Source of the DNA: Gammaproteobacteria bacterium
Lineage (GTDB): Bacteria > Pseudomonadota > Gammaproteobacteria > Nitrosococcales > Methylophagaceae
Direction of reading: 5' to 3'
NCBI GenBank assembly: GCA_002400805.1
Contig: NVRG01000034.1
Location: 3,127-9,796, forward strand
Length of the DNA stretch: 6,670 nt
Part shown: positions 1-6,275 of the stretch, piece by piece
Layout of the letters: the number at the start of each line of letters is the position of its first letter
Position numbering within the stretch: the stretch's first letter is position 1
Translations under genes and position numbers: made by a program
The notes under the pieces: generated by a model
The model's database searches: none
Told to the model about the DNA's origin: nothing
Seen by the model: the letters and a program-made list of their open reading frames with translations, nothing else

Positions 1-1925
1 TGTAAGTTAGAGTGACGTGCTTGTGGCACGCTGTAATAGTTATATTCAATAACGTTATCTAACATACGCATGGCAGTGGTAATGGTACGTTTAAGTTTTT
101 CTACATCGAGACCATTTTCATTAACATGCTGTGGCAAGTTGACGGAGCCTAAGTTACATACGGCAATCTCATCATCAGAGGTATTAAGGGTGATTTCGGT
201 ACATAGGTTTGAGCTATGTACGACACCGATATGTTGTTGTGGGCTACGCAGGTTACATGGATCTTTAAAGGTGACCCATGGGTGACCAGTTTCAAACAAC
301 ATGCCTAACATCTTGCGCCATAAGTCATTGGCCGGCAGGGTTTTGAAGTTACGAATCTCTCCACGTGCTGCTTTTGCTTCGTATTCAGCAAAGGCTTTTT
401 CAAACGGTATACCGGTTAAGTCATGCAGGTCAGACACTTCTTCTGGTGAGAACAAAGTCCAATCTGCATTTTCGGCTACCCGTTTCATGAATAAATCTGG
501 GATCCAGTTGGCAGTATTCATGTCATGGGTACGGCGACGATCATCACCGGTGTTTTTACGTAAATCTAGGAACTCTTCAACATCAATGTGCCATGTTTCT
601 AAATAGGCACAGACTGCACCTTTACGTTTACCACCTTGGTTGACGGCAACCGCTGTGTCATTGGCCACTTTTAAGAATGGCACCACACCTTGTGATTTAC
701 CATTGGTGCCTTTGATGTGTGCACCGAGACCACGAACACGCGTCCAGTCATTACCCAAACCACCGGCATATTTAGACAATAAGGCATTGTCACGCATAGA
801 ATTGTAGATGCCGCTTAAGTCATCTGGCACCGTGGTGAGGTAACACGATGATAACTGTGGACGTAGTGTGCCGGAGTTAAACAGAGTCGGGGTACTGCTC
901 ATAAAGTCGAACGATGACAATAAGTTGTAGAACTCGATGGCACGATCTTCACGATTAAGTTCATTCATCGCTAAACCCATTGCGACACGCATATAGAAGG
1001 CTTGTGGCAATTCAAAACGGGTATCATCAAAATGGATAAAGTAGCGATCGTATAACGTTTGTAGACCTAGGTAGGTGAACTTAAAGTCATGTTCAGGTCG
1101 CAGTGCTTTGCCTAAGAGATCGAGATCATAGAGTGCGAGTTCTGGATCTAATAATTCATGGTCAATGGCACGTTGAATGTAGTTTTTGAAATAGTCGGGG
1201 TAGGCATCCGCCATTTCGTGTTGTGAGGCATGGCGAGGTGCATCGTAGACATAAGTTAATGCTTCACGACGGATGCTATCCATTAATAAACGTGCGGCAA
1301 CGGTGCTGTAAGCTGGATCTTTTTCTATAAAGGTACGGGCAGCCATGACCAATGCTTTTTCAACATCGGATTCACCTACACCATCGAACAGATTATATTG
1401 CGTATCTTTTAGGATGGCGGCGCTATCAACTTCATCGATGCCATCACAGGCTTCAATAATTAAGCTTTCTAGACGTTGAAGATCTAAGGGGCTTTTTGAG
1501 CCATCTTTAGCAGTAACATAAATGGCATTTTCGGTAACAGCAGTAGGGTGTTTTTGTTCTTCTTCAGCCCGTTTTTGTGATTGTGATTCACGATACAATA
1601 CATAAGCACGAGCAACTTTATATTCACCTTCACGCATCAAGGCGAGCTCAACTTGATCTTGTATATCTTCGATGTGAACGGTGCCACCATCTTCAAGTCT
1701 ACGCGTTAAATTACCGGTAATTTGTTTGGTAATCTTGGCAACAACTTCATGAATGCGACTACTGTCTTTAGCTGAATCACCTTCAACGGCGAGAAATGCT
1801 TTGGTAATCGCCACGGCGATTTTGCTACTATCAAAGCTGGTTACTTGACCATTACGGCGGATGACCTGATATTGACTTTGTGTCGAAGAGTTTGGGGGTG
1901 TTTCTGCTGTAGCTTCACTTGCCAT
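1..1925 (-). CDS. nrdA: Ribonucleoside-diphosphate reductase, class Ia large (alpha) subunit, 3' end missing
   Basis: This is the catalytic subunit that reduces ribonucleoside diphosphates to deoxyribonucleotides in the cytosol together with the radical-bearing NrdB. The reading frame is open for 641 codons and runs off the left edge; two-cone relatives such as Pseudomonas NrdA are about 940-960 residues, so roughly a third is missing. Visible order: a first ATP-cone (about residues 19-115, with VIRRNGQVTSFD), a second cone-like domain (about 136-230), then the 10-stranded barrel. Catalytic residues by analogy with E. coli: C361 in SSCYLTTV (E. coli C225), then N573, C575 and E577 in SNLCTEI (E. 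coli N437/C439/E441), and the redox partner C590 in AVCNLGSVNL (E. coli C462). The C361-to-C575 spacing of 214 equals that of E. coli. The ATG at 1925 is preceded by AGGA (1936-1939) at 10 nt, and an in-frame TAG 15 codons upstream excludes an earlier start. nrdB is presumably beyond the left edge. Control is probably by the NrdR and DnaA sites upstream. Confidence 0.96.
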   Translation of the reverse strand, partial: MASEATAETPPNSSTQSQYQVIRRNGQVTSFDSSKIAVAITKAFLAVEGDSAKDSSRIHEVVAKITKQITGNLTRRLEDGGTVHIEDIQDQVELALMREGEYKVARAYVLYRESQSQKRAEEEQKHPTAVTENAIYVTAKDGSKSPLDLQRLESLIIEACDGIDEVDSAAILKDTQYNLFDGVGESDVEKALVMAARTFIEKDPAYSTVAARLLMDSIRREALTYVYDAPRHASQHEMADAYPDYFKNYIQRAIDHELLDPELALYDLDLLGKALRPEHDFKFTYLGLQTLYDRYFIHFDDTRFELPQAFYMRVAMGLAMNELNREDRAIEFYNLLSSFDFMSSTPTLFNSGTLRPQLSSCYLTTVPDDLSGIYNSMRDNALLSKYAGGLGNDWTRVRGLGAHIKGTNGKSQGVVPFLKVANDTAVAVNQGGKRKGAVCAYLETWHIDVEEFLDLRKNTGDDRRRTHDMNTANWIPDLFMKRVAENADWTLFSPEEVSDLHDLTGIPFEKAFAEYEAKAARGEIRNFKTLPANDLWRKMLGMLFETGHPWVTFKDPCNLRSPQQHIGVVHSSNLCTEITLNTSDDEIAVCNLGSVNLPQHVNENGLDVEKLKRTITTAMRMLDNVIEYNYYSVPQARHSNL

Positions 1926-1974
1926 AATGCGTGTATCCTGCGTTGATCTTGCGTAATTGAGTAAAACCTAAAAA

Positions 1975-1990
1975 CCACAACCTGTAGTGG
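1975..1990. promoter_or_regulatory. NrdR-box-like palindrome 1
   Basis: The 16-mer ccacaacctgtagtgg matches the NrdR box consensus acaCwAtATaTwGtgt at 11 of 16 positions, including the outer CAC/GTG half-sites and the conserved C, A, T and G. It lies within a 7-bp inverted repeat (1972-1978 with 1987-1993). NrdR is the ATP-cone repressor of ribonucleotide reductase genes and binds paired boxes. This copy lies about 14-29 nt downstream of the predicted nrdA transcription start, a position from which a bound repressor could block transcription. Its partner is 32 bp away, centre to centre. Confidence 0.72.
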
Positions 1991-2006
1991 TTTGGGATCG
2001 GCCTAA

Positions 2007-2022
2007 CCACAAGATAGTGTGT
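2007..2022. promoter_or_regulatory. NrdR-box-like palindrome 2, overlapping the nrdA -10
   Basis: The 16-mer ccacaagatagtgtgt matches the NrdR box consensus at 13 of 16 positions and is the better of the two boxes. It contains the predicted -10 hexamer of nrdA (2011-2016), so NrdR binding would directly exclude RNA polymerase. The gap to box 1 is 16 nt, giving a 32-bp centre spacing, about three helical turns. This is the arrangement known for paired NrdR boxes, where a tetramer binds both on one DNA face. The spacing makes chance similarity less likely than for either box alone. Confidence 0.78.
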
Positions 2023-2039
2023 TTTTTGAAAAATGGCAA
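2011..2039 (-). promoter_or_regulatory. Sigma70-like promoter of nrdA
   Basis: On the minus strand the -35 is TTGCCA (2039-2034; 5 of 6 consensus bases), followed by a 17-bp spacer and the -10 TATCTT (2016-2011; 4 of 6). Transcription would start near 2004 and leave a leader of about 80 nt before the nrdA ATG. The -10 lies inside an NrdR-like palindrome, and the -35 abuts a DnaA-box-like 9-mer. Both contacts support the promoter assignment, but it is read from sequence only. Confidence 0.65.
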
Positions 2040-2047
2040 GTGGATAA
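2039..2047 (-). promoter_or_regulatory. DnaA-box-like site, one mismatch, at the nrdA -35
   Basis: TTATCCACT on the minus strand differs from the strong DnaA box TTATCCACA only in the last base. It overlaps the first base of the predicted -35. A single near-match would be weak evidence. It is kept because it is the first of three same-orientation sites beginning at 2039, 2061 and 2072. Confidence 0.45.
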
Positions 2048-2060
2048 TCTGTTGATTTCT

Positions 2061-2069
2061 TGTGGGTAA
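2061..2069 (-). promoter_or_regulatory. DnaA-box-like site, one mismatch
   Basis: TTACCCACA on the minus strand differs from the DnaA box TTATCCACA by one base. It starts 22 bp (two helical turns) from the -35-proximal site and 11 bp (one turn) from the perfect box, in the same orientation. All three would therefore face the same side of the helix. Confidence 0.48.
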
Positions 2070-2071
2070 AA

Positions 2072-2080
2072 TGTGGATAA
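2072..2080 (-). promoter_or_regulatory. Perfect consensus DnaA box upstream of nrdA
   Basis: TTATCCACA on the minus strand is an exact high-affinity DnaA box. It is about 33 bp upstream of the predicted nrdA -35. In E. coli the nrdAB promoter also carries DnaA boxes and DnaA regulates it, linking deoxynucleotide supply to replication initiation. The same role here is inferred from that precedent and from the two flanking near-matches. Confidence 0.66.
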
Positions 2081-2086
2081 CTTTAC

Positions 2087-2120
2087 CTAAAAAAGCCTCA
2101 GCCAAGACAGGCCAAGGCTT
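2087..2120 (-). terminator. Rho-independent terminator of bcp
   Basis: Read on the minus strand, AAGCCT (2120-2115) pairs with AGGCTT (2098-2093). A small symmetric 2x2 internal loop and a further 3-bp GCC/GGC stem cap it with a 6-nt loop (2109-2104). The stem is followed by a run of six T (2094-2089). It sits about 57 nt past the bcp stop codon and upstream of the nrdA DnaA sites, so it would insulate nrdA from bcp readthrough. On the plus strand the downstream T tract is interrupted, so it is best read as minus-directed. Confidence 0.68.
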
Positions 2121-2176
2121 GCTGTGTTTTTAGCGATAAAACGTCGGTTAAAAACTTTTTTTTTCGAGGGGGACTA

Positions 2177-2644
2177 TTATAGGTTTTCGAGTGCTTCGAG
2201 CACTTGTTGAAGATGGTCTTTCACTTTTACATTGCGCCATTCTTGTTTTAATACACCTTTAGCATCAATTAAAAAGGTGCTGCGCACGATGCCCATATAT
2301 TCGCGGCCATAATTTTTTTTCAGATGTAATACATCAAAAAGTTTGCAGGCTAGCTCTTCGGCATCAGAAAGTAATTCAAAGGGGAATGCTTGTTTTTGCT
2401 TGAAGTTTTCATGCACCCGAACACTGTCACGAGATATGCCTAATATAATAGTATTGTGTTGGTTAAATTCTTCGATGTTATCCCTAAAGTTTTGACCTTC
2501 TAAAGTACAACCCGGTGTGTTGTCTTTGGGGTAGAAATAGATAAGGATATTTTTTCCTAACTGTTCGGATAAACGGAAAATTTTATCGCCAGTACTTGGA
2601 AGTTCGAAGTCTGGTACAGCTTGATCAAGTTGAACTTTACTCAT
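2177..2644 (-). CDS. bcp: Peroxiredoxin, Bcp/PrxQ family, without the usual resolving cysteine
   Basis: This is a cytosolic thiol peroxidase that reduces hydrogen peroxide and organic hydroperoxides, normally recharged by thioredoxin. The 155 residues match the usual Bcp length and thioredoxin-like fold. The active site is YFYPKDNTPGCTLEG, with T43 and peroxidatic C46; the conserved catalytic arginine is R121 in RSTFLID. E. coli Bcp has a resolving cysteine five residues after the peroxidatic one (C45/C50). Here that position is Q51, in GCTLEGQNF. The only other cysteine is C100 in ELACKLF, which aligns with non-essential C99 of E. coli. The protein may therefore work as a 1-Cys enzyme or use C100 or an external thiol. 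The start is supported by AGGA (2654-2651) 6 nt before the ATG. It is transcribed divergently from dapA; in E. coli bcp and dapA are also close neighbours, separated by gcvR, which is absent here. Confidence 0.93.
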   Translation of the reverse strand: MSKVQLDQAVPDFELPSTGDKIFRLSEQLGKNILIYFYPKDNTPGCTLEGQNFRDNIEEFNQHNTIILGISRDSVRVHENFKQKQAFPFELLSDAEELACKLFDVLHLKKNYGREYMGIVRSTFLIDAKGVLKQEWRNVKVKDHLQQVLEALENL

Positions 2645-2675
2645 GAATTGTCCTGAATTATTAACGATGGATAAA

Positions 2676-2681
2676 AATATA
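2676..2681 (-). promoter_or_regulatory. Possible -10 element for bcp
   Basis: TATATT on the minus strand (5 of 6 consensus bases) lies 32 nt upstream of the bcp start codon, which would give a leader of about 25 nt. No convincing -35 hexamer is present at 16-18 bp, so the element is tentative; an activator-dependent promoter would also fit. No OxyR site was recognised. Confidence 0.3.
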
Positions 2682-2703
2682 CCTTACAGAAACGTGGCTA
2701 ACC

Positions 2704-2732
2704 TTGTCATCTTGTAGCTGGCAAAGTACCAT
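2704..2732 (+). promoter_or_regulatory. Sigma70-like promoter of the dapA operon
   Basis: TTGTCA (2704-2709; 5 of 6 consensus bases) is followed by a 17-bp spacer and TACCAT (2727-2732; 4 of 6). Transcription would start near 2739, a few bases before the dapA ribosome binding site. The resulting leader is only about 23 nt, too short for a lysine riboswitch or an attenuator. No operator was recognised in the divergent bcp-dapA gap. Confidence 0.5.
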
Positions 2733-2761
2733 TGCCGTTTATTTTTAGGAGTCTTGCAAAG

Positions 2762-3640
2762 ATGTTTAGCGGCAGTATGGTAGCACTGGTAACACCCATG
2801 CGGGCAGATGGCTCGCTAGATAGTGACTGCCTAAAAAAACTGGTTGAGTTTCATATCAGCGAAGGAACTGATGCCATTGTTGCCGTGGGAACAACGGGAG
2901 AATCCGCAACATTAACGGTTGAAGAGCACTGTGAAGTGATTCGACTGGTGGTTGAGCAAGTAAATGGTCGTATTCCTGTTATTGCCGGTACCGGTGCTAA
3001 TTCAACCAGTGAAGCGATTGAGCTGACACAACATGCTAAAGACTTAGGTGTCGATGCGGTATTGTTGGTGACACCCTATTATAATAAGCCGACTCAAGAA
3101 GGTTTGTATTTGCACTATAAAGCAATTGCTGAAGCCGTTGATATTCCGCAAATCTTATACAATGTACCTGGACGTACGGCCTGTGACATGCTGCCAGAAA
3201 CCGTGGCTAGACTTGCTGACATTTCAAATATCATCGGCATTAAAGAAGCCACAGGTGATCTTTCAAGAGCAGAGCAAATAAGAACACTTTGTGGCGACAA
3301 AATTGAACTTTATACGGGCGAAGATGCCAATACTGTAGAGTTCATTTTAGCCGGCGGTGTGGGAACAATTTCGGTAACTGCTAATGTTGCCCCTGCTGCG
3401 TTGCACAATATGTGTGTCGCAGCCCTTGCTGGTGATGGCGAAAAAGCACATCAGATAAATAAAGATTTAGTGCTTTTACATGAAAATTTATTCTTGGAAG
3501 CCAACCCAATTCCTGTCAAATGGGCTTTAACCCAGATGGATTTAATTCCTCAAGGTATTCGTTTGCCAATGACGGTTTTATCAGAACAATATCATCAACC
3601 GGTGCGTGATGCGTTAATGACTGCCGGTGTATTGAAATAA
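2762..3640 (+). CDS. dapA: 4-Hydroxy-tetrahydrodipicolinate synthase
   Basis: DapA condenses pyruvate with aspartate-4-semialdehyde, the first committed step to diaminopimelate (cell wall) and lysine. From the ATG at 2762 the protein has 292 residues, the same as E. coli DapA, and begins [18 protein letters not shown] (2747-2751) lies 10 nt upstream. A TTG at 2732 is in frame, but its extension would cover the ribosome binding site and overlap the promoter. The class I aldolase barrel keeps every key residue at E. coli numbering: T44/T45 in GTTGES, Y107 in TPYYN, Y133 and R138 in ILYNVPGRT, and Schiff-base K161 in IIGIKEATG. Of the lysine-feedback site, S48, A49, H56, N80, E84 and Y106 are kept but the E. 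coli H53 is V53. It is the first gene of the operon, with bamC 21 nt downstream. Confidence 0.97.
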   Translation: MFSGSMVALVTPMRADGSLDSDCLKKLVEFHISEGTDAIVAVGTTGESATLTVEEHCEVIRLVVEQVNGRIPVIAGTGANSTSEAIELTQHAKDLGVDAVLLVTPYYNKPTQEGLYLHYKAIAEAVDIPQILYNVPGRTACDMLPETVARLADISNIIGIKEATGDLSRAEQIRTLCGDKIELYTGEDANTVEFILAGGVGTISVTANVAPAALHNMCVAALAGDGEKAHQINKDLVLLHENLFLEANPIPVKWALTQMDLIPQGIRLPMTVLSEQYHQPVRDALMTAGVLK

Positions 3641-3661
3641 CAACTGAGTGAACTTAACTAC

Positions 3662-4690
3662 ATGAACTTCATACGTTTTAAAAATACTTCTATAGCCGTA
3701 CTGTTGACTGCAATCATCAGTGGCTGTGGCTCTTTGCCTGCCTTGGATGAAGTGGTACCCGATAACAGTAAGAAATATCGTAAAGCGGAAACGATGCCGC
3801 CGTTGGATGTGCCTCCTGATTTAAGCACGGCTCGTATTAATGATGACATTGCCAATACTCAAAACTCAACGGCGACTTATTCTGAGTTTGAAGAAGCGGC
3901 TACTAATCCCTTAGCCACAAAATACAACATCACACCTGACTCTAAACCTGCCTTATCGGGTGAAGGCGCGAAACGTCACTTGGTAATACAAGGTGATCGT
4001 GACGTGACGTGGCAGCGTTTGCAAAACTTTTGGTTGCAAAAAGGCTACGAAATCAAACGTATCGATCAACGTATAGGTTTGATGGATACGGATGGTGGTA
4101 TCGATAATTATGCTTTCCGTCTCCGCATGGAACGTGGTGATACTTCAAAACATGCTGAAGTATTTGTTTCTGGTCGTGGTGATGATGATAATGCCCAGAA
4201 AGATGAAGCGATGTTGCGTCAGTTAGCTGATTTCCTTGGTGTGTTATATCAACAAGATAAAAAAGAAATTGAAGCGGTTAAAGCTAGTCAACCACAAATA
4301 GCATCCGTTAAAACTGTCTTGTTAGATGAGACTGGTGGTCACCAAGCCTTAATGGTTGAACAAGGATTCTCTAATGTATGGAAGCGTGTAGGTCGTGTAT
4401 TAGATAGCAAAGGGTTTGCTGTTGAAGAACGTGATCGTTCACGTGGTATCTATTTTGTTCGTTATATTGACCCGTTTAACCAAGTTGAAAAAGACGATGA
4501 AAGTTGGCTAGATAAAATTAGCTTCTGGGAAGATGACGTTGACCAAGCACCGGATGAATTTTTCTATATCAAGCTAATCTCGGATGCCGATCAAACTAAG
4601 ATCGTTATTTTAGATGCGGAAGAAATCCGTATCTCTACCGATACGGCCAAACGTTTATTAGGATTGATACAAGAGCAATTGTCGCAGTAA
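3662..4690 (+). CDS. bamC: Outer membrane protein assembly factor BamC (lipoprotein)
   Basis: BamC (NlpB/DapX) is a lipoprotein of the BAM complex that folds beta-barrel proteins into the outer membrane. The 342 residues are close to the 344 of E. coli. Residues 1-21 form a lipoprotein signal peptide (charged start, hydrophobic IAVLLTAI) ending in lipobox ISGC, so C22 would be lipidated. A low-complexity stretch (about 23-100) carries the motif YRKAETMPPLDVPPDL (39-54) and corresponds to the segment that binds BamD in E. coli. Two helix-grip domains follow at about 105-195 and 225-342, the second with RSRGIYFVRYIDP (259-271). Synteny with dapA upstream and purC nearby supports the call, since E. 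coli has dapA-bamC-purC. The ribosome binding site is weak (no clear AGGA within 6-12 nt), so initiation may rely partly on ribosomes finishing dapA. The stop codon overlaps the next start as TAATG. Confidence 0.93.
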   Translation: MNFIRFKNTSIAVLLTAIISGCGSLPALDEVVPDNSKKYRKAETMPPLDVPPDLSTARINDDIANTQNSTATYSEFEEAATNPLATKYNITPDSKPALSGEGAKRHLVIQGDRDVTWQRLQNFWLQKGYEIKRIDQRIGLMDTDGGIDNYAFRLRMERGDTSKHAEVFVSGRGDDDNAQKDEAMLRQLADFLGVLYQQDKKEIEAVKASQPQIASVKTVLLDETGGHQALMVEQGFSNVWKRVGRVLDSKGFAVEERDRSRGIYFVRYIDPFNQVEKDDESWLDKISFWEDDVDQAPDEFFYIKLISDADQTKIVILDAEEIRISTDTAKRLLGLIQEQLSQ

Positions 4691-5457
4691 TGCGTTTTGC
4701 TTCTATCGGAAGCGGTAGCCGTGGTAATGCAACGCTAATTTCGCACAAAGACACCACATTGTTAGTTGATTGTGGTTTCTCTGCGCGTGAAACTGAAAAG
4801 CGATTGCAGCGTTTGAGTTTTGATGCCAGTAAGTTGTCGGCCATTTTGGTGACTCATGAACATGCTGACCATATTAATGGGGTGCGTGTCTTAGCTAGGA
4901 AACATAACTTGCCAGTCTACGCAACGGCAGGTACCGCTGCTCACCTTGCTGCCGACGTGATGGGTTTAGTGACTGAGTTTAGTAGTCATGAAGCCTTTTC
5001 AGTGGGTGATATTGAAATTCAGCCATTTCCTGTGCCGCATGATGCGCGAGAACCCAGTCAGTTTGTTTTTCATGACGGTCAACACAAGTTGGGTTTGCTG
5101 ACCGATGTTGGCTCGATTACCCCCGTGATTGAAGAACATTTAACCGGATGTGATGCACTATTATTAGAAGCGAATCATGATAGGGATATGCTGGATCAGG
5201 GTGAATATCCAGAACATTTGAAATATCGTGTATCAGGTCGTTTGGGCCATTTAAATAACGTACAATCAGCAAAACTACTGGAAAAAATAGATACCTCGCG
5301 CTTGCAGCATATTGTTGCAATGCACTTAAGTGAAAAGAATAATTCGCCAAACATTGTCCGTCCTTTATTTGCCCAAGCATTAGACTGTGATCAGAGTTGG
5401 ATCGCGATTGCAGAGCAGGACACGGGATTTGATTGGCGTGAGTTGAATAACGGTTAA
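4690..5457 (+). CDS. Metallo-beta-lactamase-fold hydrolase, YycJ/WalJ-like
   Basis: This is a 255-residue cytosolic metal-dependent hydrolase with no signal peptide. It begins MRFASIGSGSRGNATLI, typical of the YycJ/WalJ family, followed by VDCGFS. Metal-binding motifs in order: HEHADH (56-61), the H117-D118 pair in PVPHDA, D139 in LLTDVG, ANHD (161-164), H187 in GHLNN and H212 in MHLSEKNN. This matches the two-metal MBL hydrolase pattern, and the GHLNN and HLSEKNN motifs point to this branch rather than glyoxalase II or RNase J. Substrates are not established for most members; Gram-positive WalJ has been linked to cell-wall and DNA-related phenotypes, and a nuclease role is possible but unproven here. 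The ATG overlaps the bamC stop by one base (TAATG), implying translational coupling, and purC follows after 12 nt. E. coli lacks a gene at this position. Confidence 0.88.
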   Translation: MRFASIGSGSRGNATLISHKDTTLLVDCGFSARETEKRLQRLSFDASKLSAILVTHEHADHINGVRVLARKHNLPVYATAGTAAHLAADVMGLVTEFSSHEAFSVGDIEIQPFPVPHDAREPSQFVFHDGQHKLGLLTDVGSITPVIEEHLTGCDALLLEANHDRDMLDQGEYPEHLKYRVSGRLGHLNNVQSAKLLEKIDTSRLQHIVAMHLSEKNNSPNIVRPLFAQALDCDQSWIAIAEQDTGFDWRELNNG

Positions 5458-5469
5458 AGAGTAAATCGT

Positions 5470-6180
5470 ATGGAAAAAAGACAAGAGTTATATGCAGGCA
5501 AAGCGAAAAGCGTTTATTTAACGGATGATGAAGATTTTGTCATCTTAAGCTTTCGTGATGATACCTCAGCCTTTGATGGTGAAAAAGTAGAACAACTAAG
5601 CCGTAAGGGTGAAGTAAACAATAAATTTAATGCCTTTATCATGGAATATCTGCAAAAAGCCGGTATTCCTACGCATTTTGAAAAGCTGCTGAGTGCTAAT
5701 GATGCATTAGTGAAAAACATGCAAATGATGCCGGTAGAGTGCGTAGTACGTAATGTTGCTGCGGGTAGCTTGTGTCGTCGCCTAGGTGTCGAAGAGGGTA
5801 TGGAACTGAATCCACCATTATTTGAGTTTTTCTTGAAAAACGATGCGCTGCATGATCCGATGATCAATGAATATCACATTGAAACATTTGGTTGGGCATC
5901 TGCTGAAGCTGTTGCCAAAATGAAAGAGTTAACCTTCAAAATTAATGACCTATTGAGCAGGTTATTTGCTGATGCCGGCATGATTTTAGTTGATTACAAA
6001 CTTGAGTTTGGTTTATTTAAAGGTGAAGTAGTCTTAGGCGATGAGTTTAGTCCCGATGGTTGCCGGTTGTGGGATGCTGAAACACGTAAGAAGTTAGATA
6101 AAGATCGTTTTCGCCAAGGTTTAGGTGGAGTGATTGAAGCTTATGAAGAAGTAGCGCGTCGAATTGGTGTGCCCTTGTAA
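5470..6180 (+). CDS. purC: Phosphoribosylaminoimidazole-succinocarboxamide synthase (SAICAR synthetase)
   Basis: PurC joins aspartate to CAIR using ATP, giving SAICAR in de novo purine synthesis. The 236 residues match E. coli PurC (237). The sequence shows the N-terminal ATP-binding segment [11 protein letters not shown] (6-16), the motif [14 protein letters not shown] (88-101), the family signature LVDYKLEFG (173-181) and [12 protein letters not shown] (191-202). All are intact, so the enzyme should be active. The start follows the MBL hydrolase stop by 12 nt, with only a modest purine-rich AAAGAG upstream, so it is likely co-transcribed and possibly coupled. No separate promoter or PurR-type palindrome was recognised. 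It is the last gene of the operon, ending at a strong terminator 16 nt downstream. Confidence 0.97.
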   Translation: MEKRQELYAGKAKSVYLTDDEDFVILSFRDDTSAFDGEKVEQLSRKGEVNNKFNAFIMEYLQKAGIPTHFEKLLSANDALVKNMQMMPVECVVRNVAAGSLCRRLGVEEGMELNPPLFEFFLKNDALHDPMINEYHIETFGWASAEAVAKMKELTFKINDLLSRLFADAGMILVDYKLEFGLFKGEVVLGDEFSPDGCRLWDAETRKKLDKDRFRQGLGGVIEAYEEVARRIGVPL

Positions 6181-6195
6181 GTTCAGTTAGATGAC

Positions 6196-6237
6196 AATAA
6201 AAAGCCCGCTAATCGAAGGATTAGCGGGCTTTTTATT
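6196..6237. terminator. Strong bidirectional rho-independent terminator between purC and pyrC
   Basis: A perfect 19-bp inverted repeat (6196-6214 with 6219-6237) encloses the tetraloop GAAG closed by C-G. The core stem AGCCCGCTAATC is GC-rich, and its outer part is an A-run on the left and a T-run on the right, so both strands give a hairpin followed by U residues. It sits 16 nt after the purC stop and about 38 nt past the end of convergent pyrC, and so would stop transcription from both sides. Confidence 0.95.
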
Positions 6238-6275
6238 ATGGTGTGAAGAAGAGGTTGTGTTTATTTAATGCTTGC

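Noticed and set aside
70..606. Two plus-strand open frames (70-285 and 301-606)
   Set aside because: They are antisense to nrdA, which is open and well conserved through this stretch. Their translations resemble no family and contain no recognisable domain.
2039..2080. DnaA boxes as part of a replication origin
   Set aside because: Only three boxes are present, with no adjacent AT-rich unwinding repeats and none of the usual origin neighbours (dnaA, dnaN, gidA/mnmG). The position at the nrdA promoter explains them better.
2151..2176. T9 and G5 homopolymer runs next to the bcp stop as a second terminator or slippage site
   Set aside because: They are outside the coding frame and form no GC-rich hairpin. 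The nearby stem at 2087-2120 is a more convincing terminator.
2732..2761. In-frame TTG start adding ten residues to DapA
   Set aside because: The ATG at 2762 gives exactly the E. coli length and N-terminus and has AGGAG 10 nt upstream. The TTG lies in the promoter -10 region and before the predicted transcription start.
2645..2761. Lysine riboswitch in front of dapA
   Set aside because: The whole intergenic gap is 117 nt and also holds the bcp start region. The predicted dapA leader is about 23 nt, too short for a lysine aptamer.
3115..3300. Minus-strand frames inside dapA, bamC, the MBL gene and purC
   Set aside because: Each lies opposite a conserved gene with intact motifs and shows no protein-family signature, so they are shadows.
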